Below, piece after piece: positions 24,368 to 37,155 of a stretch of 64,000 bases of DNA. The position numbers were made by a program, and so were the translations under genes. The stretch's first letter is position 1. Each line of letters begins with the position of its first letter. Location: NCBI GenBank assembly GCA_037127255.1, contig JBANSL010000009.1, positions 29,799,475 through 29,863,474 of the forward strand, written 5' to 3'. The notes below the pieces were generated by a model that did not search any database, was not told the origin of the DNA, and saw only the letters and a list, made by a program, of their open reading frames with translations. Origin of the DNA: Persicaria tinctoria. Lineage: Eukaryota > Streptophyta > Magnoliopsida > Caryophyllales > Polygonaceae.

Positions 24368-25135
24368 CCAATCTCCCTCTCTTTCCTTTTCTCAACCAAC
24401 TTTTACATCACTGGTTGTGACATCTCTACTTTGTTAGTAAGAGGTGTTTATTAAATTGTTAGGCAGTGAATAGAGTAATTTACTCATATTTCATGAGCTT
24501 GTTCAACTTTAGTTTGATGCTATTTTGTATTGTATAATTAATGTATGCAGATTATGTAGTTTTGGACATTTTATTATATAGTATGTAAATTTGTATAATT
24601 ATGTATATAAATTTATATAATTAATGAAATTGTATTATATAGGTAAATTGTGTAATATATTTTTTTTTAAAAAAATTGGGACTTTTTAGCCCGGACCGGA
24701 AGAATTCAGGCTAAAAAACAGTTTTTTTTTTTTTTTTTCCCGCAAATAATTTAGCTACGGCAACGTGCCGTAGCATAGTTGGTTGTCTATAAGCAAGCTT
24801 CACCTATCCGTTGCTTAGCCGTAGCTAGTGTCTATTTGCTACCGTTAGTTGGCTACCCCTTGATTTCCCGTAGCTAAGCCGAAGCTAAAGCCCTTTGGCT
24901 ACCACAAAGAGGCTTTTGGCTACGGTTATTTGCCGAAGCGAATATGTTTTTTTTTTTGTAGTGACAGTAAAACATAATCCATCGCGAGTCAAAACTCATA
25001 ATCCCCATCGCTTGGATAAATAACCTTACAATCTGATCATCTCCCTATCAAGCTGAGGCTTGCAGGTATTCTAAAAAGCATTATGTCGTCACAAGTGAGG
25101 TAATAAGTATATGCGAAATCTCATGGACGCTTCAT

Positions 25136-25153
25136 TGGCGCCGTCTGTGGGAA
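25136..25153 (+). promoter_or_regulatory. primer-binding site of element I
   Basis: TGGCGCCGTCTGTGGGAA lies one base after the 5' LTR. It is a common PBS type of non-chromovirus plant Ty3/gypsy elements. The cognate tRNA is not certain from sequence alone. Confidence 0.8.
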
Positions 25154-25336
25154 CCTTTCGCCACGAGAGGTTCCGCGTAGCAATACGCCTCTTTACATCA
25201 CTATCTTTCCATTTCTTTTATTTCATCCTTTCCTACCACTCTATCATTTTTATTCTATATAAATAGATGCATCTATGAACTGATAATCGCGTTGATTTTT
25301 CTTATTTTAGGACCGATGTTTTTCTTTGCAGGAACC

Positions 25337-27124
25337 ATGAACTTCAACCTCTTCGGAGAAGAGTTTGTGCAACAACACCATGACCAAGAGGAGGCGAACG
25401 ACATCAACCTCAATACCATCCCCAATGAGGAGACCCTACACGGCGGCAACGAGGGTGCTCCCCAACAACCAGCGTGGAACACTGCGCAGCCCCCTCAATT
25501 CGCTCCTTACGGGATGTGGGGTGCTGCCCCCCGTACCAATTCTTTACGGGGAGCTACCCGCAAAGCATGCACCCTTACCAACAGACAAATGGCATGCCTT
25601 TCCAATAAGCGAATGGGATACCACTCCAACATGACCCCCGCGCCTACTTTCAACAATAAGGACTAGTGCCCATAACAGTCAACTATTTCCCCAACCCCCC
25701 GCTAGTGGCCCCCTCAACCCCAATCCTGAACCCACCAAGAATGACAACAAGATCGACCGTTCTGACAAGGCACAAAATGTGTCTTCACGATCAAACTCTC
25801 CGGAAGCACCCAAGGAAACTCGTAAAGGTGAACCGACTTTCCCCTCGGCCTTTTGCAGACAAATACGTGAGGCATCCGTCCTCAAAAGGTGGAGGAATAT
25901 CTCCGTCACCAAATACAAAGGAGATACCAATCCCAACGATCACCTCAACCAGTTCACTATGACAATGGGAATGAATGAGGACAACGATGCTATGTTTTGC
26001 CGCTCGTTTTCATCCACGCTGAGTGGGGTCGCTTTGACATGGTTCACAAACCTTGCTCGATCATCTATCAACAACTTTGCACAACTGTCAGGGACGCTCA
26101 TCGCTCATTTCGGAAGCGCCCGCACAAGAAAGAGAACCATGCTGGACCTCAATTCCATCAAGCAAGGCGCTACCGAATCCTTGGGAAAATTTTTCAGCAG
26201 GTTCACCAATATGGTGGTACAAATCCCTTGGTTCAACCAGGAGTCCACAAGCACGATACTAATGGGAAATCGTTACCAAGCAGAACCACGCGATGGAAGC
26301 TGTGAACTCCAGCTCGCGACCCGACGAATATAAGTCTTTGTTCCGTCAGCCATCTTACCACTGGCCACCGAACAAGCGACAGAAAAGGGAAAATTTCAGG
26401 GATCAACAACCTCGTAATCCTCCCTGGCAATATCCGGCCATCCCACCACGCCCTCTCATCCAAGAAGTCCAATACAACCAAAGATCGGGGGCAAATCCGC
26501 TGGGGGCCCCAACAAACGTGATGATAGCTCATCCTGACTATATCTCACCCCCGGTCTATGGGACCCCCCCCCAGCTCTTCCCCAAAAAGAGATACCCCTT
26601 CGAATTTGCGCCCCACTCGTAAATCTTGGTAATCCAGTAGCGAGACCAGAGCAACACCGTCCCCCTAAGGTCCCTCCCCGACAAAATAAGCCGACTAATG
26701 CACTACCAAAACCCTATCATCCCCAGTACGCCACAAGGGGACGAGGCAGGGGAACTTACCCCTAGAACAGGGGAGGAAGGAACTGTGGCAGAGGAGGAGG
26801 GAACCGACCTCCTACCCGGGACAAAATGGATGCCCCTACAGCAAGATCCTCGTCTAATCGACATGAGCATTCCAACAGGGATCGCTAGAGGGCTCCTCCA
26901 CCGGATGGGTGCATCAACACCATCGCGGGAGGGTCTGCGATGTCCGGCACCAGCAAGCAAGAAAGAAAAAACTACGAACAAGAAGCCCGATGCCCCCCAT
27001 CGGAGGCCAGTGTAAAACAAGCATCCACTACTCACGCTACACTGAGTTTCTCTATGTCCGACACTCAGGATGCTCACGATCTCGATGATAATGCCTCACT
27101 CAGATCCTACGGTCATCCATATGC
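25337..27124 (+). pseudogene. gag of element I, frameshifted
   Basis: ATG at 25337 begins MNFNLFGEEFVQQHHDQEEA. Reading then needs frame changes. The capsid core is in 25779-26230: YKGDTNPNDHLNQF, then CRSFSSTLSGVALTWFTNLA and a SLGKFFSRFTNM stretch, as in plant Ty3/gypsy gag (PF03732-like). A proline/arginine-rich stretch follows to 27.1 kb without a clear CCHC knuckle. Several frameshifts and stops make it inactive. Confidence 0.8.
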
Positions 27125-27212
27125 AGATAGGAACCAAAACTGTTAAAAGGGTCATGATAGATACAGGTTCATCTGTAGATGTCCTCTATTGGGACGCCTT
27201 CGAGCAACTCGG
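27125..27212 (+). pseudogene. protease of element I, N-terminal half
   Basis: Reads IGTKTVKRVMIDTGSSVDVL, then YWDAFEQL. DTGSS is the aspartic protease active-site motif. The frame is cut by Athila-like element II at 27213 and resumes at about 35,195. Confidence 0.85.
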
Positions 27213-28502
27213 TGTTGTAGGAGGAAATCGAGATTGCAAATAAAATATAAATAAAGTGCAGCAAACCAGATTCCGTCCCTTGCAAATGATTACAAGACTT
27301 CCTCCCGATGCAGTAGTGGGAAGTCAGGATCGATCCACGAGGAAACGTGTCAGCGGATCCTAGGCATCGGAGAAATCTCACGAACAGAAGTCGACCACAG
27401 GTTATCGATCTCGACTAGGGTTAGTCGACAGAAGATCGGACAAGTCGAACAGCGCAGCAACAACTCCTGGTTTTAGTCGATATCGACTAGGCTTTACTCG
27501 ATATCGAGTAAAACTGTCGTTGTCGAGGATATCTTTGTCGAGTTCCTGCACACAAAAGCTACAGTGATCTGGGATCGAGTATCAGTAACTCGATATCGAC
27601 CAAGGGTTGTCGATATCGAGGAAGGCAAAAACTTAAAACGAAAGAAAGTAAAAACAAGGCTTTGCAGGACTTCGACATAAACTTTATGTAAAAGACTTCC
27701 AAGATTGGGGTTTACGACAACGATAACCAAGCATGCATAAGGCAAGAATAAAACAGATAATCATGTAAATCGCATCAAAGGATTAAGCTTTCGCCTTTTC
27801 CAACAATTAGACAACTCTTTCAAGAAACCCTAATTGTCTCTACTGATTTTATGTTTACAATCCAAGTTGTTAGCATGGACCTCCATTAGATGGGTAATAA
27901 ACACATAACAAGTAGTAGCTACTTAAAACATGATAAAAGCGGATCTTTAGCATCGAGGGTTTTTACTCGATATCGAGTAGAGTGGCTTCATCGGCTTGCT
28001 TGGCTTGGCTTAGTCGAGCAACTCTCTTCGACACTGCTCGGACATGTGACTTTGTCTTTGTCGATATCGAGGAACTTCGTCGATATCGAGTAAGTGTTGC
28101 CTGGCTTGTCTTCGTCTTCGGCTTCTCGACCAGCTTGTGTTCCTCGAATCCGGGTTGGTCTTAAGGGCTTTGTCGATATCGAGTAACTAACTCGATATCG
28201 AGGAGTGTTCTGGAGTCGGGTTCTTCGTTTTCAGTTCCTCGACTTGCTGCTCCTCGGTCATTGATGTGTCCGGACATTTGTTGTCGATATCGAGTAGCCT
28301 TCAGCTTCCGTCTTCACTTCTTGGTTTTCTCTTGAAATGGCTCCATATTCTGCAATATTAAATAGAAACTTATGTAGATCTCCATTTATGGCAAATAAGC
28401 ATATATTACATAAGTTCGACATATTCCCAACCCGAAATATGCAAAGTGTATAGAATATGAAACTAAACTGTGCATAAAAACATGACTACTTTAGTGACAT
28501 CA
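27213..28502 (-). repeat. 3' LTR of element II, with a 640-bp internal deletion
   Basis: Aligns to 33263-35194 throughout, except that after CGGATCTTTA (27,949) the segment corresponding to about 34,001-34,638 is missing, replaced by a few bases of filler. The missing part contains the TATA box. Rich in TCGATATCGA motifs. Confidence 0.9.
27475..28295. repeat. dispersed TCGATATCGA inverted-repeat motifs in LTR of II
   Basis: At least ten copies, for example near 27,476, 27,498, 27,587, 27,611, 27,966, 28,060, 28,080, 28,173, 28,189 and 28,283. Several extend to the 16-bp palindrome TACTCGATATCGAGTA. Spacing is irregular (about 15-350 bp). Confidence 0.95.
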
Positions 28503-30575
28503 AATCACCCCATACTTAGACTTGCTTGTCCTCAAGCAATAACCAAACAATAACTTAGACCTACAACACATCCTTCAAGTCTTCGCCCTTGTCAAAAGCA
28601 ACATCTTAAGTAGTAGCAATGTAAGACAAGTGAATTTAACGTCATCACACATATATGAGCGATCCATAGGCATATGCAATATAAATCCAACCTCACCAGG
28701 GTAAAGTGTTTTCACTCAACTCTCAATGTGTTTAGGCTATGCATATCAACTCTCAACTCAAATCCATATACAATCTCATAAACATTGCAATTTAAATATA
28801 AATCCACTTCGCAACCAATTATGTAAATGCAACAAGAATTATCAGGAGGACTTCGCTCAATAGAAGTCTTCAAAGAAGATTCCATTCGGCGGGGTTGTAA
28901 TGGGGCTTGGTAAGAAATAAAAGGGTATGGAATTATTTGGCCATGTGGTGCTTAATAAAATTCGGGAATCAAGACTCCTAAATTTCCAACACAACTCAAC
29001 CAAACCATAACTCTTAATTGTATGCATCAACCAAACTCTCCAACTTATCTCAATGAAGTACCTAACCTTTCAAACTTAATCAACCTCTCCAAAGTACGAA
29101 TCTTGCGAAAATGAAAGAAATAAGGTAAATTTGGCTCATGCACTTTTATTCATAATCACAAACTTTCTTTTTTTTTTTTGTTTTTTTTAAACAAAAATAA
29201 CATAAGACTAGTGCATTTATAGGGTGAGCCAAAAATCCTTTTAAATAGTGTGCATAGCAAGATAAAAATATAAAACCAACACATATCTCAATAAGTTCAA
29301 AAATCCTTCTTACTTGAAATGAAACACAAGCTCATTCCTTCCACAAATCATCATTCCAACCAACTCTAAGTCTTAATTCCCAAATTGAGGTTAGGCTCAA
29401 TTTGGCTAAGTGTAATTTTGTGGAGTTTATAATAAAAGTCTCAGGCTAATGTTCTTGTCTCAAGCAGGAATAATGCAGGGTAGGTAAAGAGAGGATAAAA
29501 TTGGCTTAAAAGGTGCCTCCATCATTTAATTCTCATTCACATAAACATATAAATGCATTGGCTTTGAATAACTATCACAACATTTAGAGATGCATGAGAA
29601 GAGTAAATACACTCAAGAAAGCAGAGGGATTTTTAATGTTCTCCCTATAAAGCCAAAATTCTAAGTAGGACAATTTTTGTTGGATCTCAACCTTTAGCTT
29701 AGGATCATATGTGCTCAATTTCATCACAAGTTCACAATCCACAAAAAACAATTTCGAGGACTTAGGCTAAACCTTCCAAACATGTCATAGGATTTACATG
29801 ATCAAGTCAGTCATTATTCATCATCATAGGACATCTAAGTTAGGGTATAAAAACTAAGATAATGCAAAATTTTAAACATGCATTTTTTTTATATTTTATA
29901 TTTTTTTCTTTTTTTCTATGCAACTAAAAAACAAGACTAAAGTATGACAAAAGACTTAAATGCATAAAACTTAAACATGAATGCATAACATAATAATAAA
30001 ATTTCACCATGTAAAACCAAAAGCAAGACTAAAACATATAATAATGATAATGAGCCATTCCCCCACCCCATACTTAAAATATACAGTGTCCCCACTATAT
30101 AAAATCAAATAAAAACAAGAGTAAAGGAAGGAACTCACCGAATAACGCATCGAGGAGGGCAAAACAGGGCATGTCGAGTAAACTTTTCTTGTCGATATCG
30201 AGTACAATACTCAATATCGAGGAAGGTGTCTCGTCCAGTGGAATGCTGAAGTCGAGGAGAATCTTCTGGCTTGGTCGATATCGAGTTGGCCTACTCGATA
30301 TCGATGAACTTCTGGGCTGCTCCTCTTTGGTCGTTCTCGACTGGCCTCGCCGATTCCGACTATTTTTCAGGGACTTCTCATTCCACCTTTCGCGATCCTT
30401 TTATGCTCGCCGACCTAAAAGTGTTAGATTGCACACAAAGACAAGACTTTCCACATGAAGTATTCTAAACAAAAGCAAAAACCAAAACAAAAAAGTTCCA
30501 AAGTCCCAAAATTCCAAAAGTTTTATATACATGCTCTAGTTTTTAGAGTCGCTAGGCCGACTTCTTCTTTTATGC
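28503..30575 (-). other. noncoding 3' internal region of element II
   Basis: No coding potential. Next to the LTR lies CCCCATACTTAGACTTGC then TTGTCCTCAAGCAA; on the minus strand this is the polypurine-type TTGAGGACAAGCAAG...TATGGGG motif shared with elements III and IV. CCCCATACTTAAAATATACAG recurs at about 30,066. TCGATATCGA motifs return at about 30,190-30,300. Confidence 0.7.
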
Positions 30576-31904
30576 TCAAGGACCATAAATGTGGGGCCCG
30601 CTTGTGCTTGGCCCTTCTCCTGGATCATCTAGGTCCTGATTGTAGTATGCAAGCTCAGCTGACAGGTGGTTGCTTGCATAATCTCCTTTTTCTCCATTCT
30701 TCTTCTTTCCAGCTCTTAGTTTCCGCAGATTCTCTCGCAACGGGGCCTTACCACCCCTTGAATTATTTATTAATTTCTTAATGGACTGAGGGGGAGTAGG
30801 ATTCATACCTGAACTTACCTTTTCGGGCCCAAAACAGAAATCTTCAGGCTTGGGGTTAGTCGATATCGGGTAGGACTGGTCGATATCGAGTACAGGGACC
30901 CCATACTTAGGCTCTTGGCAAGTCTGGTGGTCAGCAGAGGAAGTCGATGTCGACGAAGTTTGGTCGATATCGAGGAATGCCTTGGTCGATATCGAGGAGG
31001 GCTTGTCGATATTGAGTTGACTTCTGGTGCCTTCCTCCGTTATTTGCTTGGTCCCGCGGTTGCTGATGCTTTTCACCTCCAGCCATGAAATTTCCTCCTT
31101 TGCAAGGCCAAAAGAGAAATCTAATACCTCATCGCCTATGGTGAAGGTGAGCAATCGCTGTTTGACACTAATCTTGGCATCTGCAGTAGCTAAGAATGGT
31201 CTACCAAGAATAATAGGGCTAGTAGGATCTTCAGCACAATCTATAATAAGGAAATCAACTGGGATAAATAATTTACCAACCTAGACGGGGACATTCTCAA
31301 CCATACTTGTAGGGATGACCACTGTATTGTTTGCCATGTATAGCTTGGCATGCACATGCTCTATACATCCGATCTTCACCTTCCGCCAGATTGATAAGGG
31401 CATGATGCTCACACTTTCTCCTAAATCACACAAGGACTCATATTTATATTGTCCAAATCCCACAGTAACAGAAAACTTACCAGGGTCAGGTCTCTTTTCG
31501 GGGAAGTGGAGTACTTTGCATTCGCCGGCGATCTCTGAGATGGATCGCTTCTTGCTCGGGATTTCCTTCAGGAATTTGACATATCCAGGCATCTCTTCCA
31601 GATCTTTTGTAAAGGGAATAGAGAAATTCAGTTCTTGCAGCATATTAACAAAATGTTTAAACTTACCTGCAGTGGGATCTTTCAGTTCTTTGGAAGGGAA
31701 AGGCAGTGTCTTTTTCTGCTTTGGAGCTAGAACAGATGTCGGAGGTGTTGGAGAGTCGTCGACATCGGCCAGGTTTTTGTCGATATGGACTTGAGCTTCC
31801 TCGATATCGAGTAGGCTTGTCGATCTCGAGTTGCTGGGTTGTGCAGTGGAGTTCGAGCTTGGCTTTTGGTCTGTGTCGAGGAGGTTTTTTTCGATATTGA
31901 CCAA
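30576..31904 (-). pseudogene. protease ORF of element II with LDIDQ-type repeats
   Basis: N-terminal half (from 31,904) has repeats such as NLLDTDQ, SLLDIEE and NLADVDD. The conserved ELKDPTAGKFKHFVNMLQ and CDLGESVSIMPLSI follow; CDLG is the Athila-type form of the aspartic protease D(T/S)G motif. An in-frame TAG at about 31,283 follows ENVPV; the frame then continues to 30,576 with SPIILGRPFLATADAKIS and further LDIDQ repeats, ending without reverse transcriptase. The TAG could come from CAG by a single C-to-T change. Confidence 0.85.
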
Positions 31905-33179
31905 GGGCTCCTCGATATCGAGTTGCTGCTGCTCGTTGTCGAGTTGCTACTCTGCTTTGTCTTGGTGCTTCCCGATCTCTGGCTCGTGTAATTGGTGCCC
32001 GCTCCTGAGTTTGATAGCTGCGATGTGTCCTGTCTTCCCCTTAGGATTTGGTTCTGTTTGCCTAGGGAGTTGACCGGATGGTCGTGGAATCTACGCCACG
32101 AATTGACCCATTTGGGTTTCAATGCTTCTTTTCCAGATGGCCAGCTCTCCAAATTTTGTATTGATGTTCTGGAACTGGTTGTTGATGGTACTTTGATTCC
32201 GGCGCTTGCGATTCTGGTCTCTATAGAACTACTCCTTGACATCTAGGTCAATCTCCTTAGGAGCTTCATAGAGGGGCACAGATGGTGCTGGCCTGGCATA
32301 GGAGTTCTCCTCATAGTTTGCGGTAGACCCATACTTGTTGTCATAATTGGTGAGCTTGTCAAGTACACCCCATGCGTCAACTGGTGGCATCGTCAGATAC
32401 TCATAGCGAGTATTCTCGTTGATCCTGTCCTTAGTGACTTGGTCAAGAGAATTGAAGAAGATCTCTTGAATGACGTAGGGTGGCTGTCCATGAGTAGGGC
32501 AAGATCACATCAGTTCTTTGTACCGTTCCCATGCTTTTGCTAGCGGCTCCCTAGGCTTCTGTTTGAAAGCTGTGATCTTCTGGCAGAGGAGTGCTGTCTT
32601 GGCAGGAGGGAAGAATTTGTTGAGAAACTCTTGCTCCACTTGGGCCCATGTTGTGAGGGATCTTGGTTTTAGCCCTTCGAGCCACTTCAGTGTAGGTCCA
32701 GCGAGAGACCAATGGAAGGCCTTCATCTTGACATATTCCAGAGTGGTACCTTCTGCAAGAGTACGTCACATGTCAGAAAAATTTGTAATATGTTCAAGAG
32801 GGCATTCATTAAATTTTCCATAAAAAGCATTATTTTTAAGCTCTATAAGGAATTGAGTGCGAATTTCAAAAGAGTTTCCAGGGATTAGAATAGCCGATTC
32901 AGGCACGACGAGAGTCGGGTGCATATAATCCTCTGCAGTGGTTGGGTATTGGGCAAGCTCAGCTTCTGCTTGCCTTGCGCGCTCAGCTTCCTGTTCCCTT
33001 CCTGCTCTCTCGGCGGCGATAGTAATATCCCTTGCGGCTAGTTCCCTTGTAAGCCTCTCAATCAGCTGTTCTTGTGTTTCTGCGGCCGCCATGGCTCTTT
33101 TCAGTTTAGCTTGGATGTGTATAAGGCGCTCCAGTTCGTCTAAAGCGTCAAACTCAGGTGTTTGACCAAAACGGCGCAT
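31905..33179 (-). pseudogene. gag of element II
   Basis: ATG at 33,179 starts MRRFGQTPEFDALDELERLI, then an Ala/Glu/Arg-rich coiled-coil stretch and FYGKFNECPLEHITNFSDM before a TGA. The frame continues with VKMKAFHWSLAGPTLKWLEG and KFFPPAKTALLCQKITAF, the retrotransposon gag core. Several in-frame stops and shifts follow to 31.9 kb. The same domain order is seen on the plus strand in element III at 54.7-56.0 kb. Confidence 0.85.
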
Positions 33180-33242
33180 ATACCTGTAAAGTAACTCAAA
33201 GTAGATGCGAGATTTAACTACCTAAGGCGCGAATGATAGCTT

Positions 33243-33259
33243 TTCCGGCAACGGCGCCA
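33243..33259 (-). promoter_or_regulatory. primer-binding site of element II
   Basis: On the minus strand it reads TTGGCGCCGTTGCCGGA, matching the 3' end of tRNA-Asp as in Athila-type elements. It lies a few bases inside the right LTR and fixes the element's orientation. Confidence 0.9.
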
Positions 33260-33262
33260 ATT

Positions 33263-35194
33263 TGTTGTAGGAGGAAATCGAGATTGCAAATAAAATATAA
33301 ATAAAGTGCAGCAAACCAGATTCCGTCCCTTGCAAATGATTACAAGACTTTCTTCTGATGCAGTAGTGGGAAGTCAAGATCGATCCACGAGGAAGCATGT
33401 CAACGGATCCTAGGCAACGGAGAAATCTCACGGACAGAAGTCGACCACAGGTTGTCGATCTCGACTAGGGTTAGTCGACAGAAGATCGGACAAGTCGAAC
33501 AGCGCAGCAGCAGCTCCTGGTTTTAGTCGATATCGACTAGGCTTTACTCGATATCGAGTAAAACTGTCGATGTCGAGGATGTCTTTGTCGAGTTCCTGCA
33601 CACAGAAGCTACGGCGATCTGGGATCAAGGATCAGTAAGTCGATATCGACCAAGGGTTGTCGATATCGAGAAAGGCAAAAACTTAAAACGAAAGAAAGTA
33701 AAAACAAGGCTTTGCAGGACTTCGAAATAAACTTTATGTAAATGACTTCCAAGATTAGGGTTTACGACAACGATAACCAAGCATGCATAAGCCAAGAATA
33801 AAACAGATAATCATGTAAATCGCATCAAAGGATTAAGCTTTCGCCTTTTCCAACAATTAGACAACTATTTCAAGAAACTCTAATTGTCTCTGCTGATTTT
33901 ATGTTTACAATCCAAGTTGTTAGCATGGACCTCCATTAGATGGGTAATAAACACATAACAAGTAGTAGATGCTTAAAACATGATAAAAGTCGGATCTTTA
34001 CCTCAAACACGCAGGGTTATCGTCGGGCTCATCCCAACCCTAGAAGTGGGTGGACTACTCGCGCTTCATCGCAATTTCAGACATTGATTGAAAGGAAATA
34101 ACTACTTGCATTAAACCAAACTGAAGAAAGTACAAACCGAACAAAGCCAGATCACTTTCGCTCCTTTGCTCCCCTCGGCCTCTCTTTCTCTCTCTACTAC
34201 TACTTCTTCTAATTCTCTGAGTGATGGAATGAATAAAACTCAGCCCCTAAGGCTTTATTTATAGGCTTCTAATCCTTGCTAATCAACGATAAAAATCTCT
34301 ATCTATATCTAAGGATAAAACATAAATAAAAGAAACATTTATCTTAAAAAGGGAAATATATCTAAAAAGGCTAAAATATCTTCAAGTGGATAAATCTTCT
34401 TCTCCATGGATAGATTTGGATAGAACTCGGACATCTTCGGCCCCAAGGAATCCAAAACCGTGTCGGACTGCTCAAACCGCGTACGCGACTTCCGAATAGA
34501 TCTCGTCGATATCGAGTAAATTACTCGATATCGAGTAGAGTTGTGTCGTCGACTATGGCTGGCTTGGGATGTCGGGTAGCTGGTCCTCGACTTGGCTCGG
34601 GTGTGCTCTTCTGGGTTTGTCGATATCTAGGAGTTTCCTCGATATCGAGTAGAGTGGCTTCATCGACTTGCTTGGCTTGGATTAGTCGAGCAACTCTCTT
34701 CGACATTGCTCGGACATGTGACTTTGTCTTTGTCGATATCGAGGAACTTCATCGATATCGAGTAAGTGTTGCCTGACTTGTCTTTGTCTTCGGCTTCTCG
34801 ACCAGCTTGTGTTCCTCGACTCCGTGTTGGTCTTCAGGGCTTTGTCGATATCGAGTAACTAACTCGATATCGAGGAGTGTCCTGGAGTGGGGTTCTTCGT
34901 TTTCAGTTTCTCGACTTGCTGCTCCTCGATCAGTGCTGTGCCCGGACATTTGTTGTCGATATCGAGTAAAACTCGTCGATATCGAGTAGCCTTCAGCTTC
35001 CGTCTTCACTTCTTGGTTTTCTCCCGAAATGGCTCCATATTCTGCAATATTAAACAGAAACTTATGTAGATCTCCATTTCTGGCAAATAAGCATATATTA
35101 CATAAGTTCGACATATTCCCAACCCGAAATATGCAAAGTGTATAGAATATGAAACTAAACTGTGCATAAAAACATGGCTACTTTAGTGACATCA
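33263..35194 (-). repeat. 5' LTR of element II (complete)
   Basis: Full-length 1,932-bp LTR. A minus-strand TATAAATA box lies at 34,256-34,263, before AAGCCTTAGGGGCTG. TCGATATCGA motifs cluster at 33.53-33.67 kb and 34.50-34.99 kb. Confidence 0.93.
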
Positions 35195-35480
35195 CACGGG
35201 ATCGCTTAAAGCGCCCTACGTCGCTACTCGGGAAAACTAATCTCCTTCTCCGGAGACGAGGTTGAAGTAGTAGGGACGATCGAGTTGGCTTTAACGCTAG
35301 GCACCGCCCCAAATAGTAGAACCCACATGATTGAGTTCACCGTAGTCCGACTACCATCCTTCTACAATGCTATTATGGGCCGTTTAAGTCTATTCAAATT
35401 CCAAATAGCATGCTCCATATATCATTATAGCGTCAAGTTTTCGTGCGCTGACGGGAAGGTGGGCGAAGCACGAGGACAAC
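35195..35480 (+). pseudogene. protease of element I, C-terminal half
   Basis: Frame continues with ALRRYSGKLISFSGDEVEVV, then GTAPNSRTHMIEFTVVRLPS and FYNAIMGRLSLF, the flap and the (I/M)(L/M)GR motif end of Ty3/gypsy proteases. Together with 27125-27212 it gives a full protease domain split by element II. Confidence 0.85.
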
Positions 35481-36147
35481 TGGCTGAGAGTAGGGTCTGT
35501 TACCTATCCTCGCTAAGAAAGGGCCATAACCGAGTATTGGCAATTGAAGAGAGAGCTCGGGGATTCCTGAAAGAGGAGACCCGCGACGAGCATAAACAGG
35601 AAACCACATCTAAGCAACAACATGCGGAGTTAGAGGTTCGACCAGAGAAGAAAGCTGATAAAATCATGAAAGAAAAAGTCGCTTTCTTTCTCTTCCCAAG
35701 CGAGTCCGAAATCCTATACCACGGGTATAGCTTGACTGGCCCCGCTTTAGCGCGTCTCAAGGATTTTGCTACAAGAATCGCGAGGTATTTTTGCCTGGTC
35801 GCCACAAGATTTAAAAGGGCTTCCCCGAGATATCACGTGACATTCCCTTAGACTCAATTGCGAAGAAAATTCAATCTGCCAAAGAAAAGGAGAGATAGCC
35901 GTTGAAAAATTAGAGGCAACAAAACAAGAGGTCCACAAACCTCAGCCAAAGAGCCCTATAGGAGAAACACCATTCACCATGGCTTTTGGGGTGAACGCGA
36001 TCACACCAATAGAGCTCCTGATTCCAACGACGAAGCCCTCAAGCTAGAACCCCACTTACGAAAAGAGAAGGGATACCGCGTGTATCAAAGCAAATAAATA
36101 TCAACGTCGCCTGACTGAAAGATACAGCTAACACATTTTTGTACGAC
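35481..36147 (+). pseudogene. degraded pol of element I, deleted to integrase
   Basis: A Lys/Glu-rich stretch (to about 35,680) passes into unrecognised sequence; reverse transcriptase and RNase H are absent. At about 35,965-36,030 GETPFTMAFGVNAITPIELL marks the end of the integrase core region. The frame then has stops. CACTA D interrupts at 36,148. Confidence 0.65.
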
Positions 36148-37155
36148 CACTACAACAGAAATGCATATTAGCGACCAAAATTTTAGCGACGAATTATTTT
36201 TCCTTGGTAAATGTGGTCTTTGGCGACGAACATCCGCGCTCCTCGTTAAAGGGCATGTGAACTTTATTGAGGAACCTATATTCCTTGCTAAAAGTGATAT
36301 TTAGCGACAAATTTTTTTATTCATCGCTAATTGTTGTCAGAATGTGGTCGCCTAAAGCATAAGGAAAATAGTGACAAACTTGGAGCTTTTATTGAGGAAT
36401 ATTTTCATCGCTAAAAATAGAATCATCGAGGAATTTCATAATTTGTCATTATATGTTTGGTGTGAATTATGTAAAATTCGCCAAATATATTAGCGATAAA
36501 CATTGTAATTTCTCGCTAAAAGTATGCATTTCTCGAGGAAAAAATTTGTCATTAAACATATTAATCAACGAGGAAATTCCATTTTCATCTCTATTGGGTT
36601 GGGTGAAAATAGATGAAAGTACTCAAATTCAATAACGAGAAAACAATAAATTCCTCGCCAAATTTACTAGTGACAGAAATTTTAATTCCTCGCTAAAAGT
36701 ATTTATCGAGGAAAAAGTTTGTAACTAAATATGTGAATCAGCGAGGAAATATCATTTCGTCGTTGTTGGCTTGAGTGAAAATAGAGAAATTGGCTCAAAA
36801 TCATTAACGAGAAAATTTTAATTTCCTCGCCATATAAGCATGTTTTAAGAAGAATATTTTTGTCATTGAAACAACCATTAGAGAGGAAATATCATTTTGG
36901 GCCCTAGTTTTACTTGGAAAATTATGGCAAATTCCAAATTTTATTAGTGACAAACATTATATATTTTTTTTCTTAGCAAAGTGACAAACATTAACTTCTT
37001 ACTAAAAGTGTGTATTTCTGGATGAATGAATTTAATTATTGGAAACTTTTGGAATGAAAATATTTTATAATACCAATGTATTATTATATATTTAAGATAA
37101 TTTGTGCCATGCATCGAGTTTGAATATACGAGTCCACGATACAATCTGAAATACT

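Larger units (their letters stand above)
20043..24963. mobile_element. CACTA transposon C (4.92 kb), Pack-CACTA type
   Basis: Left end CACTACAAAAAAAAACATAT and right end ATATG, an 11-T run and GTAGTG. Target duplication ACA at 20040-20042 and 24964-24966. Subterminal motifs CTTCGG/TAGCTTCGG (left) and CCGTAGC/CCGAAGC (right) mirror each other. No transposase is recognisable. It carries plus-strand exons from at least three unrelated genes. Confidence 0.95.
19476..25134 (+). repeat. 5' LTR of element I, interrupted by CACTA C
   Basis: Closely similar to the 735-bp 3' LTR at 49981-50715 apart from the CACTA insertion at 20043-24963. Differences are scattered single bases and very small gaps, which suggests a moderate age. 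The 3' LTR shows the uninterrupted site GATTGAATAGTAAAAC. Confidence 0.95.
27213..35194 (-). mobile_element. Athila-like LTR retrotransposon II (8.0 kb), nested in element I
   Basis: LTRs TGTTGTAGGAGG...GTGACATCA at 27213-28502 (1,290 bp) and 33263-35194 (1,932 bp). The PBS lies next to the right LTR on the minus strand, so transcription runs right to left. Flanks CTCGG and CACGG are a 4-of-5 target duplication. It encodes gag and protease only; no reverse transcriptase, RNase H or integrase was seen. Inserted into the protease gene of element I. Confidence 0.92.

Noticed and set aside
25365..26305. Overlapping plus-strand ORFs in other frames of the gag region
   Set aside because: Only the frame with the gag core motif is meaningful; others are high-GC shadow frames.
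30171..32246. Plus-strand ORFs across element II
   Set aside because: They are antisense to the recognisable gag-protease frame on the minus strand.
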